The position numbers and the translations under genes are program-made. The notes under the pieces were generated by a model, which saw nothing but the letters and a program-made list of their open reading frames with translations, was not told the DNA's origin and did not search any database. This document shows positions 33,988-37,892 of a stretch of 37,892 nt of DNA, piece by piece; the first letter of the stretch is position 1; each line of letters begins with the position of its first letter. The stretch spans positions 1-37,892 of the IMG/VR virus record IMGVR_UViG_3300032087_005329, one strand, 5' to 3'. Origin of the DNA: a virus.

Positions 33988-34010
33988 TGTTTTTTTGTTC
34001 AGTGATTGTG

Positions 34011-34043
34011 CTTACACTACAGGGACACTTTCAGGGGCCCAGT
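34011..34043 (-). promoter_or_regulatory. GGGCCC intergenic element, copy 2 of 6
   Basis: On the minus strand it reads ACTGGGCCCCTGAAAGTGTC then CCTGTAGTGTAAG. It starts 5 nt after the stop of the 101-aa membrane protein and ends 24 nt before the ATG of the 114-aa gene. Confidence 0.7.
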
Positions 34044-34048
34044 AATGA

Positions 34049-34354
34049 TTAGTCTTGTGAACCATACCAACACAGAAGACCAATAATCACTGCAGTAGGT
34101 ATAGCAATCCACCACCATTCGATGAGAACCCAGAGTGCAACTACAATCGCAATAAGTGTAAAAGAACCACCAATGTTCAAATCAGAATTTGATGATGAAT
34201 TACCTGAGTTTACCTCTCGAAGGTTAATAATTTGTTCAGCACCATAGATTCTTTCAAACTGTTCATATGCCCCATTACGGGTGTTAGATTGCACTTCAAG
34301 TTCTTGATACCCAGATGAAGAACCTAACCAACATTTAGCACGATAAGTTGCCAT
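34049..34354 (-). CDS. Small membrane protein with N-terminal soluble domain (101 aa)
   Basis: Residues 1-50 (MATYRAKCWLGSSSGYQELE, TRNGAYEQFERIYGAEQIIN) form a small soluble alpha/beta domain that resembles the repeatable phage pattern YRAKCWxG..YQxxEV. A Ser/Asn linker follows, then two closely spaced hydrophobic segments near 62-78 and 83-97 (FTLIAIVVALWVLIEWWW, IPTAVIIGLLCWY) that probably make a hairpin in the host inner membrane. No lysis or enzyme motif is seen; it could be a small superinfection or membrane-remodelling factor, but that is a guess. Confidence 0.78.
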   Translation of the reverse strand: MATYRAKCWLGSSSGYQELEVQSNTRNGAYEQFERIYGAEQIINLREVNSGNSSSNSDLNIGGSFTLIAIVVALWVLIEWWWIAIPTAVIIGLLCWYGSQD

Positions 34355-34426
34355 AATTAGAATACAAATTAGGGGCGCGACTCGACTCGAAAAACCTCGG
34401 AAGATTTCGGAGAGAAGAGAAAAGAA

Positions 34427-34588
34427 TTAACCTCCGAACATATCATCGAAGAGTTGTTGAGAATCACGATCTAATTGTTCACGATTGTCTTGTATCCAAC
34501 GCTGTTCATTTTGCATTCGTTGAATAGCAAGTTCACGGGTTAATCCATCGTGCATGATGATTTTACCGTTAGGGAGTTGATGTAACAT
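34427..34588 (-). CDS. Small helical protein (53 aa)
   Basis: The frame from ATG 34588 to TAA 34427-34429 encodes MLHQLPNGKIIMHDGLTREL, AIQRMQNEQRWIQDNREQLD and RDSQQLFDDMFGG. The middle is a charged, Gln-rich helix, likely coiled-coil-forming, and the C terminus is acidic. It starts 2 nt after the stop of the 55-aa gene, so it is probably translated from the same RNA. No family recognised. Confidence 0.7.
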   Translation of the reverse strand: MLHQLPNGKIIMHDGLTRELAIQRMQNEQRWIQDNREQLDRDSQQLFDDMFGG

Positions 34589-34590
34589 AA

Positions 34591-34758
34591 TCAGGCAGTA
34601 AGTTTGAAAATTTGAGTGATCTTTGCATCAATCGAATCAGCAATGTTTGCTTCTTCGTCACCATAATCAGCATAATCTTTCATTGCAGAAGAGATAGCAT
34701 CCCACTCACAATCAGTGAAGAGTTGACGATAGATAGAAGCATTGAGTTGTTGAGACAT
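34591..34758 (-). CDS. Small acidic protein (55 aa)
   Basis: The frame from ATG 34758 to TGA 34591-34593 encodes MSQQLNASIYRQLFTDCEWD, AISSAMKDYADYGDEEANIA and DSIDAKITQIFKLTA. It is soluble, acidic and probably helical. GGGCCC element copy 3 ends 20 nt before the ATG, and no Shine-Dalgarno is visible, a feature shared by several genes behind this element. Function unknown. Confidence 0.7.
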   Translation of the reverse strand: MSQQLNASIYRQLFTDCEWDAISSAMKDYADYGDEEANIADSIDAKITQIFKLTA

Positions 34759-34777
34759 TTGAGAGAGTTGTTTCGTT

Positions 34778-34810
34778 TCTATACTACTGAAACACTTTAA
34801 GGGGCCCAGT
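34778..34810 (-). promoter_or_regulatory. GGGCCC intergenic element, copy 3 of 6
   Basis: On the minus strand it reads ACTGGGCCCCTTAAAGTGTT then TCAGTAGTATAGA. It begins 5 nt after the stop of the 66-aa gene and ends 20 nt before the 55-aa gene. Confidence 0.7.
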
Positions 34811-34815
34811 GTTTG

Positions 34816-35016
34816 TTATCGAACAACATCATAAGAGAATGACTTGACAAACCATCCGGTGTTGTCACTAATCACATCACAAAGATCATCCTCATTTGTT
34901 GCATCCCATAGACAAGCTTTGGCACCTTCGATCACTTCATTCTGTTCCTCCAATGTAATGTCTTCATAATCAAAATCAAACTCAATATCAGTAATCTTGT
35001 AGAATTTCATCATCAT
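34816..35016 (-). CDS. Small acidic protein (64-66 aa)
   Basis: Three ATG codons in a row (35016, 35013, 35010) offer starts; GAGGA just upstream gives the best spacing to the second or third. The product continues KFYKITDIEFDFDYEDITLE and EQNEVIEGAKACLWDATNED, then DLCDVISDNTGWFVKSFSYD. It has a strand-rich start and a helical acidic middle, typical of small phage proteins with YDVVxxxxG-type C-terminal strands. It overlaps the end of the 51-aa gene by up to 29 nt in another frame. Function unknown. Confidence 0.76.
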   Translation of the reverse strand: MMMKFYKITDIEFDFDYEDITLEEQNEVIEGAKACLWDATNEDDLCDVISDNTGWFVKSFSYDVVR

Positions 35017-35143
35017 TGTCCTCGTAAATTAAACTTGTGCGGTGATGTCCATCAATCAATTCATAAGTCCATTGTTCACTATCATCATGATAGTAAGCAT
35101 CAAATTTAGACCATGAATTGCCATTACAAAATGATGTTTTCAT
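34988..35143 (-). CDS. Small acidic protein (51 aa)
   Basis: The frame from ATG 35143 to TGA 34988-34990 encodes MKTSFCNGNSWSKFDAYYHD, DSEQWTYELIDGHHRTSLIY and EDNDDEILQDY. Its start overlaps the stop of the 23-aa ORF (ATGA) and its end overlaps the next gene, so it sits in a tight string of coupled genes. It looks like a small beta-rich domain with an acidic tail. The overlap means its last ten codons also encode the ribosome site of the next gene. No family recognised. Confidence 0.62.
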   Translation of the reverse strand: MKTSFCNGNSWSKFDAYYHDDSEQWTYELIDGHHRTSLIYEDNDDEILQDY

Positions 35144-35211
35144 TTGGATTCCTTTGATTTGGGTTCTTTCGTTGGTTTTGGTTTAGTCCAGTAATCTTTG
35201 TAAATTGACAT
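35140..35211 (-). CDS. Very small basic ORF (23 aa)
   Basis: The frame from ATG 35211 to TGA 35140-35142 encodes MSIYKDYWTKPKPTKEPKSK plus ESK, a Lys/Pro-rich peptide. Support comes from position only: it fills the gap between two genes and its stop overlaps the next start as ATGA. There is no clear Shine-Dalgarno. It may be a leader for coupling rather than a functional protein. Confidence 0.42.
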   Translation of the reverse strand: MSIYKDYWTKPKPTKEPKSKESK

Positions 35212-35224
35212 GTTTTGAGAGTTA

Positions 35225-35449
35225 TCAATCCTCCAACAATTGTGGGTAATACTCTTCGACTTCTTCGACAATTTCATCAACTGAATACTTGTCATAGCTT
35301 TCAGACATGTAATCATATAAGCAAGAATACATCGTCTTCAAATCCATATCATCCAGAATCTGATTGATAAGATTGGATTGTAATTCGTCACGGTTGATGA
35401 TGTTGTCAGTCATGGAATTAGTATGATCAAAGGTGGAAACAAATGACAT
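35225..35449 (-). CDS. Small acidic protein (74 aa, or 62 aa from an inner ATG)
   Basis: The ATG at 35449 overlaps the preceding stop as TGATG, which argues for coupling; a second ATG at 35413 would give 62 aa starting MTDNIINRDELQ, and the extra 12 residues look unconserved. The rest (LINQILDDMDLKTMYSCLYD, SYDKYSVDEIVEEVEEYYPQ, LLED) is acidic and helical with Tyr-rich faces and may form a compact helical bundle. It resembles other small acidic proteins in this cassette. Function unknown. Confidence 0.72.
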   Translation of the reverse strand: MSFVSTFDHTNSMTDNIINRDELQSNLINQILDDMDLKTMYSCLYDYMSESYDKYSVDEIVEEVEEYYPQLLED

Positions 35450-35640
35450 CAGTTAGCAGGAAAGTTTTTGCAAACAGCATCACACAATATCCTTACAAGT
35501 TCTTCGTCATAATTGACATCGTACTGTGAAAAGTATTCAGTGATGATACAATCAATGTCCTCCATCAATTGTTCACGTTGAGAAAGCATTTCGAGACGAT
35601 CCATCATTTTATTGTGAAGATAAGATTGAATAATTGACAT
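35449..35640 (-). CDS. Small helical protein with duplicated N terminus (63 aa)
   Basis: The product begins MSIIQSYLHNKMMDRLEM, identical to the first 18 residues of the gene just upstream; the DNA of this segment is duplicated (35587-35640 and 35773-35826). The rest is its own: LSQREQLMEDIDCIITEYFS, QYDVNYDEELVRILCDAVCK, NFPAN, an acidic helical sequence that resembles the downstream 74-aa protein in general style. It starts 6 nt after the stop of the upstream gene and ends in a TGATG junction. Function unknown. Confidence 0.72.
   Translation of the reverse strand: MSIIQSYLHNKMMDRLEMLSQREQLMEDIDCIITEYFSQYDVNYDEELVRILCDAVCKNFPAN
35587..35640. repeat. 54-bp direct repeat, copy A
   Basis: This covers the first 18 codons of the 63-aa gene and differs from copy B (35773-35826) at one position, a G/A change in the Glu codon. 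The copies are 186 bp apart, so a recombination between them would delete or fuse one gene. Confidence 0.85.
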
Positions 35641-35646
35641 GTGAAG

Positions 35647-35826
35647 TCATTTGTACTTTGAAGGTCGAAGTTTAAGAGTATTAAGATCGATAACCATGAC
35701 AGGTTCTTTCTTGATTTTGATTGAATCAAAGAACTCTTTGCGTTCTTTCTCTGCGAATACACTTTTAGAAAACATTTCAAGACGATCCATCATTTTATTG
35801 TGAAGATAAGATTGAATAATTGACAT
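35647..35826 (-). CDS. Small basic-ended protein with duplicated N terminus (59 aa)
   Basis: The frame from ATG 35826 to TGA 35647-35649 starts MSIIQSYLHNKMMDRLEM, shared with the next gene, then diverges to FSKSVFAEKERKEFFDSIKI, KKEPVMVIDLNTLKLRPSKY and K. The second half is basic with a VMVIDLNTLKLRPSKYK tail that reads like the end of another small protein. One reading is that the repeated start was copied onto, or replaced the start of, a different gene. It begins directly after the stop of the 83-aa gene (TGA-ATG). Function unknown. Confidence 0.66.
   Translation of the reverse strand: MSIIQSYLHNKMMDRLEMFSKSVFAEKERKEFFDSIKIKKEPVMVIDLNTLKLRPSKYK
35773..35826. repeat. 54-bp direct repeat, copy B
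   Basis: This covers the first 18 codons of the 59-aa gene. The match to copy A at 35587-35640 extends a few bases further with one more mismatch, then stops abruptly in both genes. Confidence 0.85.
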
Positions 35827-36078
35827 TCAGCAAGCAAGACCCATTGCAGAATTAAAGAGTTGTGGAATCATCGAATCATCAGTGACTTGATAACCATAAC
35901 CCTTCACACGAGAATCAACCTCACGTTGAAAATCTTTCTTGTTGATGTAAGATTTGGATTGAGTTGCACCAATAAAAGTAACAACCTTGAGCATCAAACG
36001 ATTGTGAATCTCACCGTCTGCAAATTTGACGGGATAGAAATCAACAACCATGTTACCATCTTTGGAAGTGAGTTGCAT
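35827..36078 (-). CDS. Conserved small protein (83 aa)
   Basis: The product MQLTSKDGNMVVDFYPVKFA continues DGEIHNRLMLKVVTFIGATQ, SKSYINKKDFQREVDSRVKG and YGYQVTDDSMIPQLFNSAMG. A beta-rich first half and a helix with a Lys/Arg face (INKKDFQREVDSRV) suggest a small alpha/beta domain. GGGCCC element copy 4 ends 19 nt before the ATG. Its stop is immediately followed by the start of the 59-aa gene. Function not recognised. Confidence 0.76.
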   Translation of the reverse strand: MQLTSKDGNMVVDFYPVKFADGEIHNRLMLKVVTFIGATQSKSYINKKDFQREVDSRVKGYGYQVTDDSMIPQLFNSAMGLAC

Positions 36079-36096
36079 GACTGAAATAACGAACGA

Positions 36097-36129
36097 CTTA
36101 CACTACTGAAACACTTTCAAGGGCCCACT
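36097..36129 (-). promoter_or_regulatory. GGGCCC intergenic element, copy 4 of 6
   Basis: On the minus strand it reads AGTGGGCCCTTGAAAGTGTT then TCAGTAGTGTAAG. It begins 5 nt after the stop of the 50-aa gene and ends 19 nt before the 83-aa gene. Confidence 0.7.
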
Positions 36130-36134
36130 CATTA

Positions 36135-36287
36135 TCAATCAGGAAATTGTGCAATCTTTGCATCAGCAAGTGCTGCAATCATAGTCCAAACTTTCTCTCC
36201 ACTTAACATATACTCATTACAAATATATTCAACGGAATCCTCAATGGTTTCCATCACTTCAAGAGCTTCGAGTTCAGTTTCGTTCAT
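36135..36287 (-). CDS. Small acidic protein (50 aa)
   Basis: I start it at the ATG at 36287, giving MNETELEALEVMETIEDSVE, YICNEYMLSGEKVWTMIAAL and ADAKIAQFPD. A longer reading begins at a TTG at 36338 inside the preceding gene and is less likely. The sequence is acidic and helical with Met/Ile-rich faces, perhaps a small helical bundle or inhibitor-type protein. No family recognised. Confidence 0.68.
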   Translation of the reverse strand: MNETELEALEVMETIEDSVEYICNEYMLSGEKVWTMIAALADAKIAQFPD

Positions 36288-36327
36288 GATCAAAAAATGT
36301 GTGTGAATCGTTTGTGTGTTGCTTTGG

Positions 36328-36492
36328 TCATTCTTCAACAGTGATAGAGTGAATCACAAAGTTAGGATAAAGTCGATTACATGTTGCAATCGCATCCTCT
36401 TTTGTTTCTTTGATGTAACCTAAACAATCATTCATGATCCAACCATTGTCACGATGAAATTGACCATGAAGAAGAAACTTTGATTCTTGCAT
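36328..36492 (-). CDS. Small conserved protein (54 aa)
   Basis: The frame from ATG 36492 to TGA 36328-36330 encodes MQESKFLLHGQFHRDNGWIM, NDCLGYIKETKEDAIATCNR and LYPNFVIHSITVEE. The arrangement strand, helix with AIATCNRLYPNF, strand (VIHSITVEE) resembles short proteins common in phages that have a helix followed by YPxxxVxSIxxE. GGGCCC element copy 5 ends 15 nt before the ATG. Function unknown. Confidence 0.7.
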   Translation of the reverse strand: MQESKFLLHGQFHRDNGWIMNDCLGYIKETKEDAIATCNRLYPNFVIHSITVEE

Positions 36493-36506
36493 TTTTCTGA
36501 ACTGTG

Positions 36507-36540
36507 CTTACACTAATGAGACACTTTAAGGGGGCCCACT
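36507..36540 (-). promoter_or_regulatory. GGGCCC intergenic element, copy 5 of 6
   Basis: On the minus strand it reads AGTGGGCCCCCTTAAAGTGT then CTCATTAGTGTAAG, one base longer than most copies. It overlaps the stop of the 47-aa gene and ends 15 nt before the 54-aa gene. Confidence 0.7.
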
Positions 36541-36682
36541 ATTTGAAACTCCCATTCACTCCAATAACTTTAGCAGTGGGATTTCGTGCTAATGCTGTCT
36601 CCCTTGCATCTTGTGCATCTCGTGCATAAACTTCTTCGGTAAATACCTTTCCTGCAACATACAGTTTCACATCCCATTTCAT
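36539..36682 (-). CDS. Small protein (47 aa)
   Basis: The frame from ATG 36682 to TAG 36539-36541 encodes MKWDVKLYVAGKVFTEEVYA, RDAQDARETALARNPTAKVI and GVNGSFK. It looks like a small beta-alpha-beta unit: strand KLYVAGKVFTEEVYA, helix with DAQDARETALARNP, strand AKVIGVNG. This pattern recurs in small phage proteins with unknown roles. Its start overlaps the stop of the membrane protein gene as ATGA, so the two are probably coupled. Confidence 0.7.
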   Translation of the reverse strand: MKWDVKLYVAGKVFTEEVYARDAQDARETALARNPTAKVIGVNGSFK

Positions 36683-36909
36683 GATACAGTCACTCCTAAA
36701 TTGAAAAGTTTGCTAGTTGAAATGATCAAAAGAAATGCCAACATAATTACAACATCCCATGACTTTGTTCGTATAAAGAATGGAATGGAAATTGCATCGG
36801 CAATGAAGTGCATCAGAACTCCAAATGTTACATTTACATGTAAAACAACAAAATAAGCAGAAACAACCAGAAAGCTTCCGATAATTCGACCTACAATGTC
36901 AATTCTCAT
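36679..36909 (-). CDS. Small membrane protein (76 aa)
   Basis: I use the ATG at 36909, 2 nt after the stop of the preceding gene; a GTG at 36915 would overlap that stop as GTGA and add two residues. The product (MRIDIVGRIIGSFLVVSAYF, VVLHVNVTFGVLMHFIADAI, SIPFFIRTKSW, DVVIMLAFLLIISTSKLFNL) has about three hydrophobic stretches near 8-24, 26-46 and 51-67, so it is an integral membrane protein. The role is unknown; placement with other small early-type genes suggests host membrane modification. Confidence 0.76.
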   Translation of the reverse strand: MRIDIVGRIIGSFLVVSAYFVVLHVNVTFGVLMHFIADAISIPFFIRTKSWDVVIMLAFLLIISTSKLFNLGVTVS

Positions 36910-36911
36910 GG

Positions 36912-37229
36912 TCACACAAGTTGTGCTAATGTTTTCTTGTTTAGAATAGAAAATGCTCGGTAATAAGCATCCAACCAGTTATCATAAACTCCAAGTGTTT
37001 TTGTGGTTGATGATAACACATTTCCATTCTCATGATATGCAGTAACTTCAGTGAAAGTTACAGCAAATTGATCAACACTTTCACCATCAACATATGGTGC
37101 AGAATGTATGATCGCAATGTCATCATCTTCCAGCAGACGATAAACAGAACGAGTGTTCATGTGATGAGCACGAACTTCAGTGCCCCAATACTCTTCAAAT
37201 TTGATTCCTTGACGGAAAAGTGTTGTCAT
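36912..37229 (-). CDS. Conserved small protein (105 aa)
   Basis: The start used is the ATG at 37229 (MTTLFRQGIKFEEYWGTEVR), which puts the start 25 nt after GGGCCC element copy 6, like the other genes; ATGs at 37244 and 37256 are possible, but the last overlaps the element. Later are RSVYRLLEDDDIAIIHSAPY, DGESVDQFAVTFTEVTAYHE and LGVYDNWLDAYYRAFSILNK. The sequence suggests a mixed alpha/beta domain with a Tyr-rich helix (WLDAYYRAFSIL). No known family. Confidence 0.74.
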   Translation of the reverse strand: MTTLFRQGIKFEEYWGTEVRAHHMNTRSVYRLLEDDDIAIIHSAPYVDGESVDQFAVTFTEVTAYHENGNVLSSTTKTLGVYDNWLDAYYRAFSILNKKTLAQLV

Positions 37230-37253
37230 CTTGTTTTCTTTCATAGTGGTCTT

Positions 37254-37284
37254 CATACAACTAGGACACTTTAGAGGGCCCAGT
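37254..37284 (-). promoter_or_regulatory. GGGCCC intergenic element, copy 6 of 6
   Basis: On the minus strand it reads ACTGGGCCCTCTAAAGTGTC then CTAGTTGTATG. Unlike the other copies it overlaps the 3' end of the upstream gene: the last residues of the 63-aa protein (TGPSKVS and the stop) are encoded inside it. Confidence 0.65.
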
Positions 37285-37452
37285 AATGTGAAGCAATGAA
37301 TGGATTCTGTTTATGATGTCCTCACACTTATCAAAATACTCCTCACTTTCATCCAATAAAAATGCTTCCTGTTCGATAGCATCAATCACAATGTGCCACT
37401 GCTCATCTGTTAGAAAGTCTCTGATAGCTTGCATCTCTTGATCATTTTCCAT
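37261..37452 (-). CDS. Small acidic protein (63 aa)
   Basis: The product is MENDQEMQAIRDFLTDEQWH, IVIDAIEQEAFLLDESEEYF, DKCEDIINRIHSLLHITGPS and KVS. It is acidic and helical, with amphipathic helices that may dimerise. The final residues TGPSKVS fall in GGGCCC element copy 6, so the protein's natural end may have been extended by insertion of that element. A promoter-like TTGCAA-17-TACAAT lies just upstream. Function unknown. Confidence 0.72.
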   Translation of the reverse strand: MENDQEMQAIRDFLTDEQWHIVIDAIEQEAFLLDESEEYFDKCEDIINRIHSLLHITGPSKVS

Positions 37453-37460
37453 TTTTCTTT

Positions 37461-37489
37461 ATTGTAGTTTGAGAAATTGACACTTGCAA
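37461..37489 (-). promoter_or_regulatory. Possible sigma70-type promoter TTGCAA-17-TACAAT
   Basis: TTGCAA (37484-37489) and TACAAT (37461-37466) on the minus strand have a 17-nt spacer. The -10 differs at one position from consensus and the -35 at two. It lies just after the metallopeptidase-like gene and before the 63-aa gene. Confidence 0.45.
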
Positions 37490-37892
37490 CTATGTTAAGA
37501 TTTCATTACAGTACAGATTGTAGAGTCTTTCTTCTTCCTCTCGTGCTTCAATTTCATGTGGTTGATCTTCATAGTCATAGATTTCCACTGGTTCTTGTGA
37601 ATAACACAATTTTCCATATCGGTGTCGTAGATCACCTCTTACCCATTGTGCAAGATGAGTCAATTCATGTAAAAGAGTTTTTATATACAACTCCTTACAC
37701 ATATCGGTCTGAAGTTCAATCAGGAAGTGTCTTGGTCGATAAGAAGGACCAACTACATCACAATACCCCAGTACATTTTCACGTCTCAATCCACGATGTA
37801 AAATATCCACATCAATCTTATGACGTGGATAATACTTCTTCAGAAACCAAGAGGTAACACTCTCACAGAGCTTTTTAGAATAACCGTATCCA
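37490..37892 (-). CDS. HExxH metallopeptidase-like (SprT-type) protein, 5' end beyond window
   Basis: The frame is open to the right edge, so the N terminus is missing; 133 residues are visible. They read ...GYGYSKKLCESVTSWFLKKY and YPRHKIDVDILHRGLRRENV, then CDVVGPSYRPRHFLIEL. The motif LLHELTHLAQW gives HELTH, the zinc-binding HExxH of SprT/gluzincin-type proteins. RGDLRHRYGKL and DYEDQPHEIEAREEEERLYN follow, where a Glu or His may be the third ligand. Such proteins are common in T4-like cyanophages. Substrate is unknown; SprT-like roles in host protein cleavage are one possibility. A GTG at 37810 would be an internal start and is not needed. Confidence 0.78.
   Translation of the reverse strand, partial: GYGYSKKLCESVTSWFLKKYYPRHKIDVDILHRGLRRENVLGYCDVVGPSYRPRHFLIELQTDMCKELYIKTLLHELTHLAQWVRGDLRHRYGKLCYSQEPVEIYDYEDQPHEIEAREEEERLYNLYCNEILT

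Noticed and set aside
37800-37892. Apparent frameshift near the 5' end of the metallopeptidase-like gene
   Set aside because: On re-reading the bases the frame is continuous from the right edge (GYGYSKKLCE...WFLKKYYPRHK), so the gene is merely cut by the window, not broken.
1-37892. tRNA genes, integrase, homing endonucleases, photosynthesis genes
   Set aside because: I looked for cloverleaf-like GGTTCGA segments and for family motifs and saw none that hold up; the GGTTCG near 32309 does not sit in a cloverleaf.

Overview
The window looks like part of a T4-like cyanomyovirus genome (Kyanoviridae-type, host probably Synechococcus or Prochlorococcus). The call rests on a recognisable T4-type virion module on the minus strand: gp25, gp6, gp7, gp8, a DUF4815 protein, gp13, gp14, gp15 and gp16. 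Further support comes from NATAAATA late-promoter-like boxes in front of several of these genes, AT-rich DNA, and small conserved proteins typical of cyanophages. Host and taxonomy are inferred; no photosynthesis gene or integrase lies in the window.

Every gene I support is on the minus strand, so the window reads from right to left. From about 37,892 down to 32,394 is a dense cassette of small genes, mostly 23-114 aa and unassigned, with many ATGA or TGATG junctions or 0-6 nt gaps. It begins at the right edge with a cut-off HExxH metallopeptidase-like gene. Six copies of a ~32-bp element containing GGGCCC sit between genes here, usually just after one stop codon and 15-25 nt before the next start. 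Two intrinsic terminators and several consensus sigma70-type promoters divide the cassette. One perfect TTGACA-17-TATAAT promoter and a terminator bracket a ~165-nt unit whose only ORF is seven codons with a strong ribosome binding site.

From 32,086 to 30,212 are a 67-aa protein, a GT-A-type glycosyltransferase-like protein with its own sigma70-type promoter, a basic 44-aa protein and a GTGA-coupled 226-aa protein.

From 30,092 to 1 is the late virion operon: baseplate wedge (gp25, gp6, a 4,333-aa gp7-like protein, gp8), a 2,653-aa DUF4815 protein in the gp9-gp11 position, two small proteins, neck (gp13, gp14), tail completion (gp15), small terminase (gp16), two ~110-aa probable structural proteins, and the N terminus of a tail-fibre-like protein running off the left edge. 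Several of these proteins are much larger than their T4 counterparts because of repeated beta-rich modules, and the same module types recur in gp14, gp15, gp7, gp8 and the DUF4815 protein. gp7 also carries a dockerin-like double calcium-loop and a YHYH-type motif.

The least ordinary signals are the six-copy GGGCCC element, the promoter/seven-codon/terminator unit, the module sharing across neighbouring virion genes, the dockerin-like domain in a baseplate protein, and a 54-bp duplication that gives two adjacent small genes the same N terminus.
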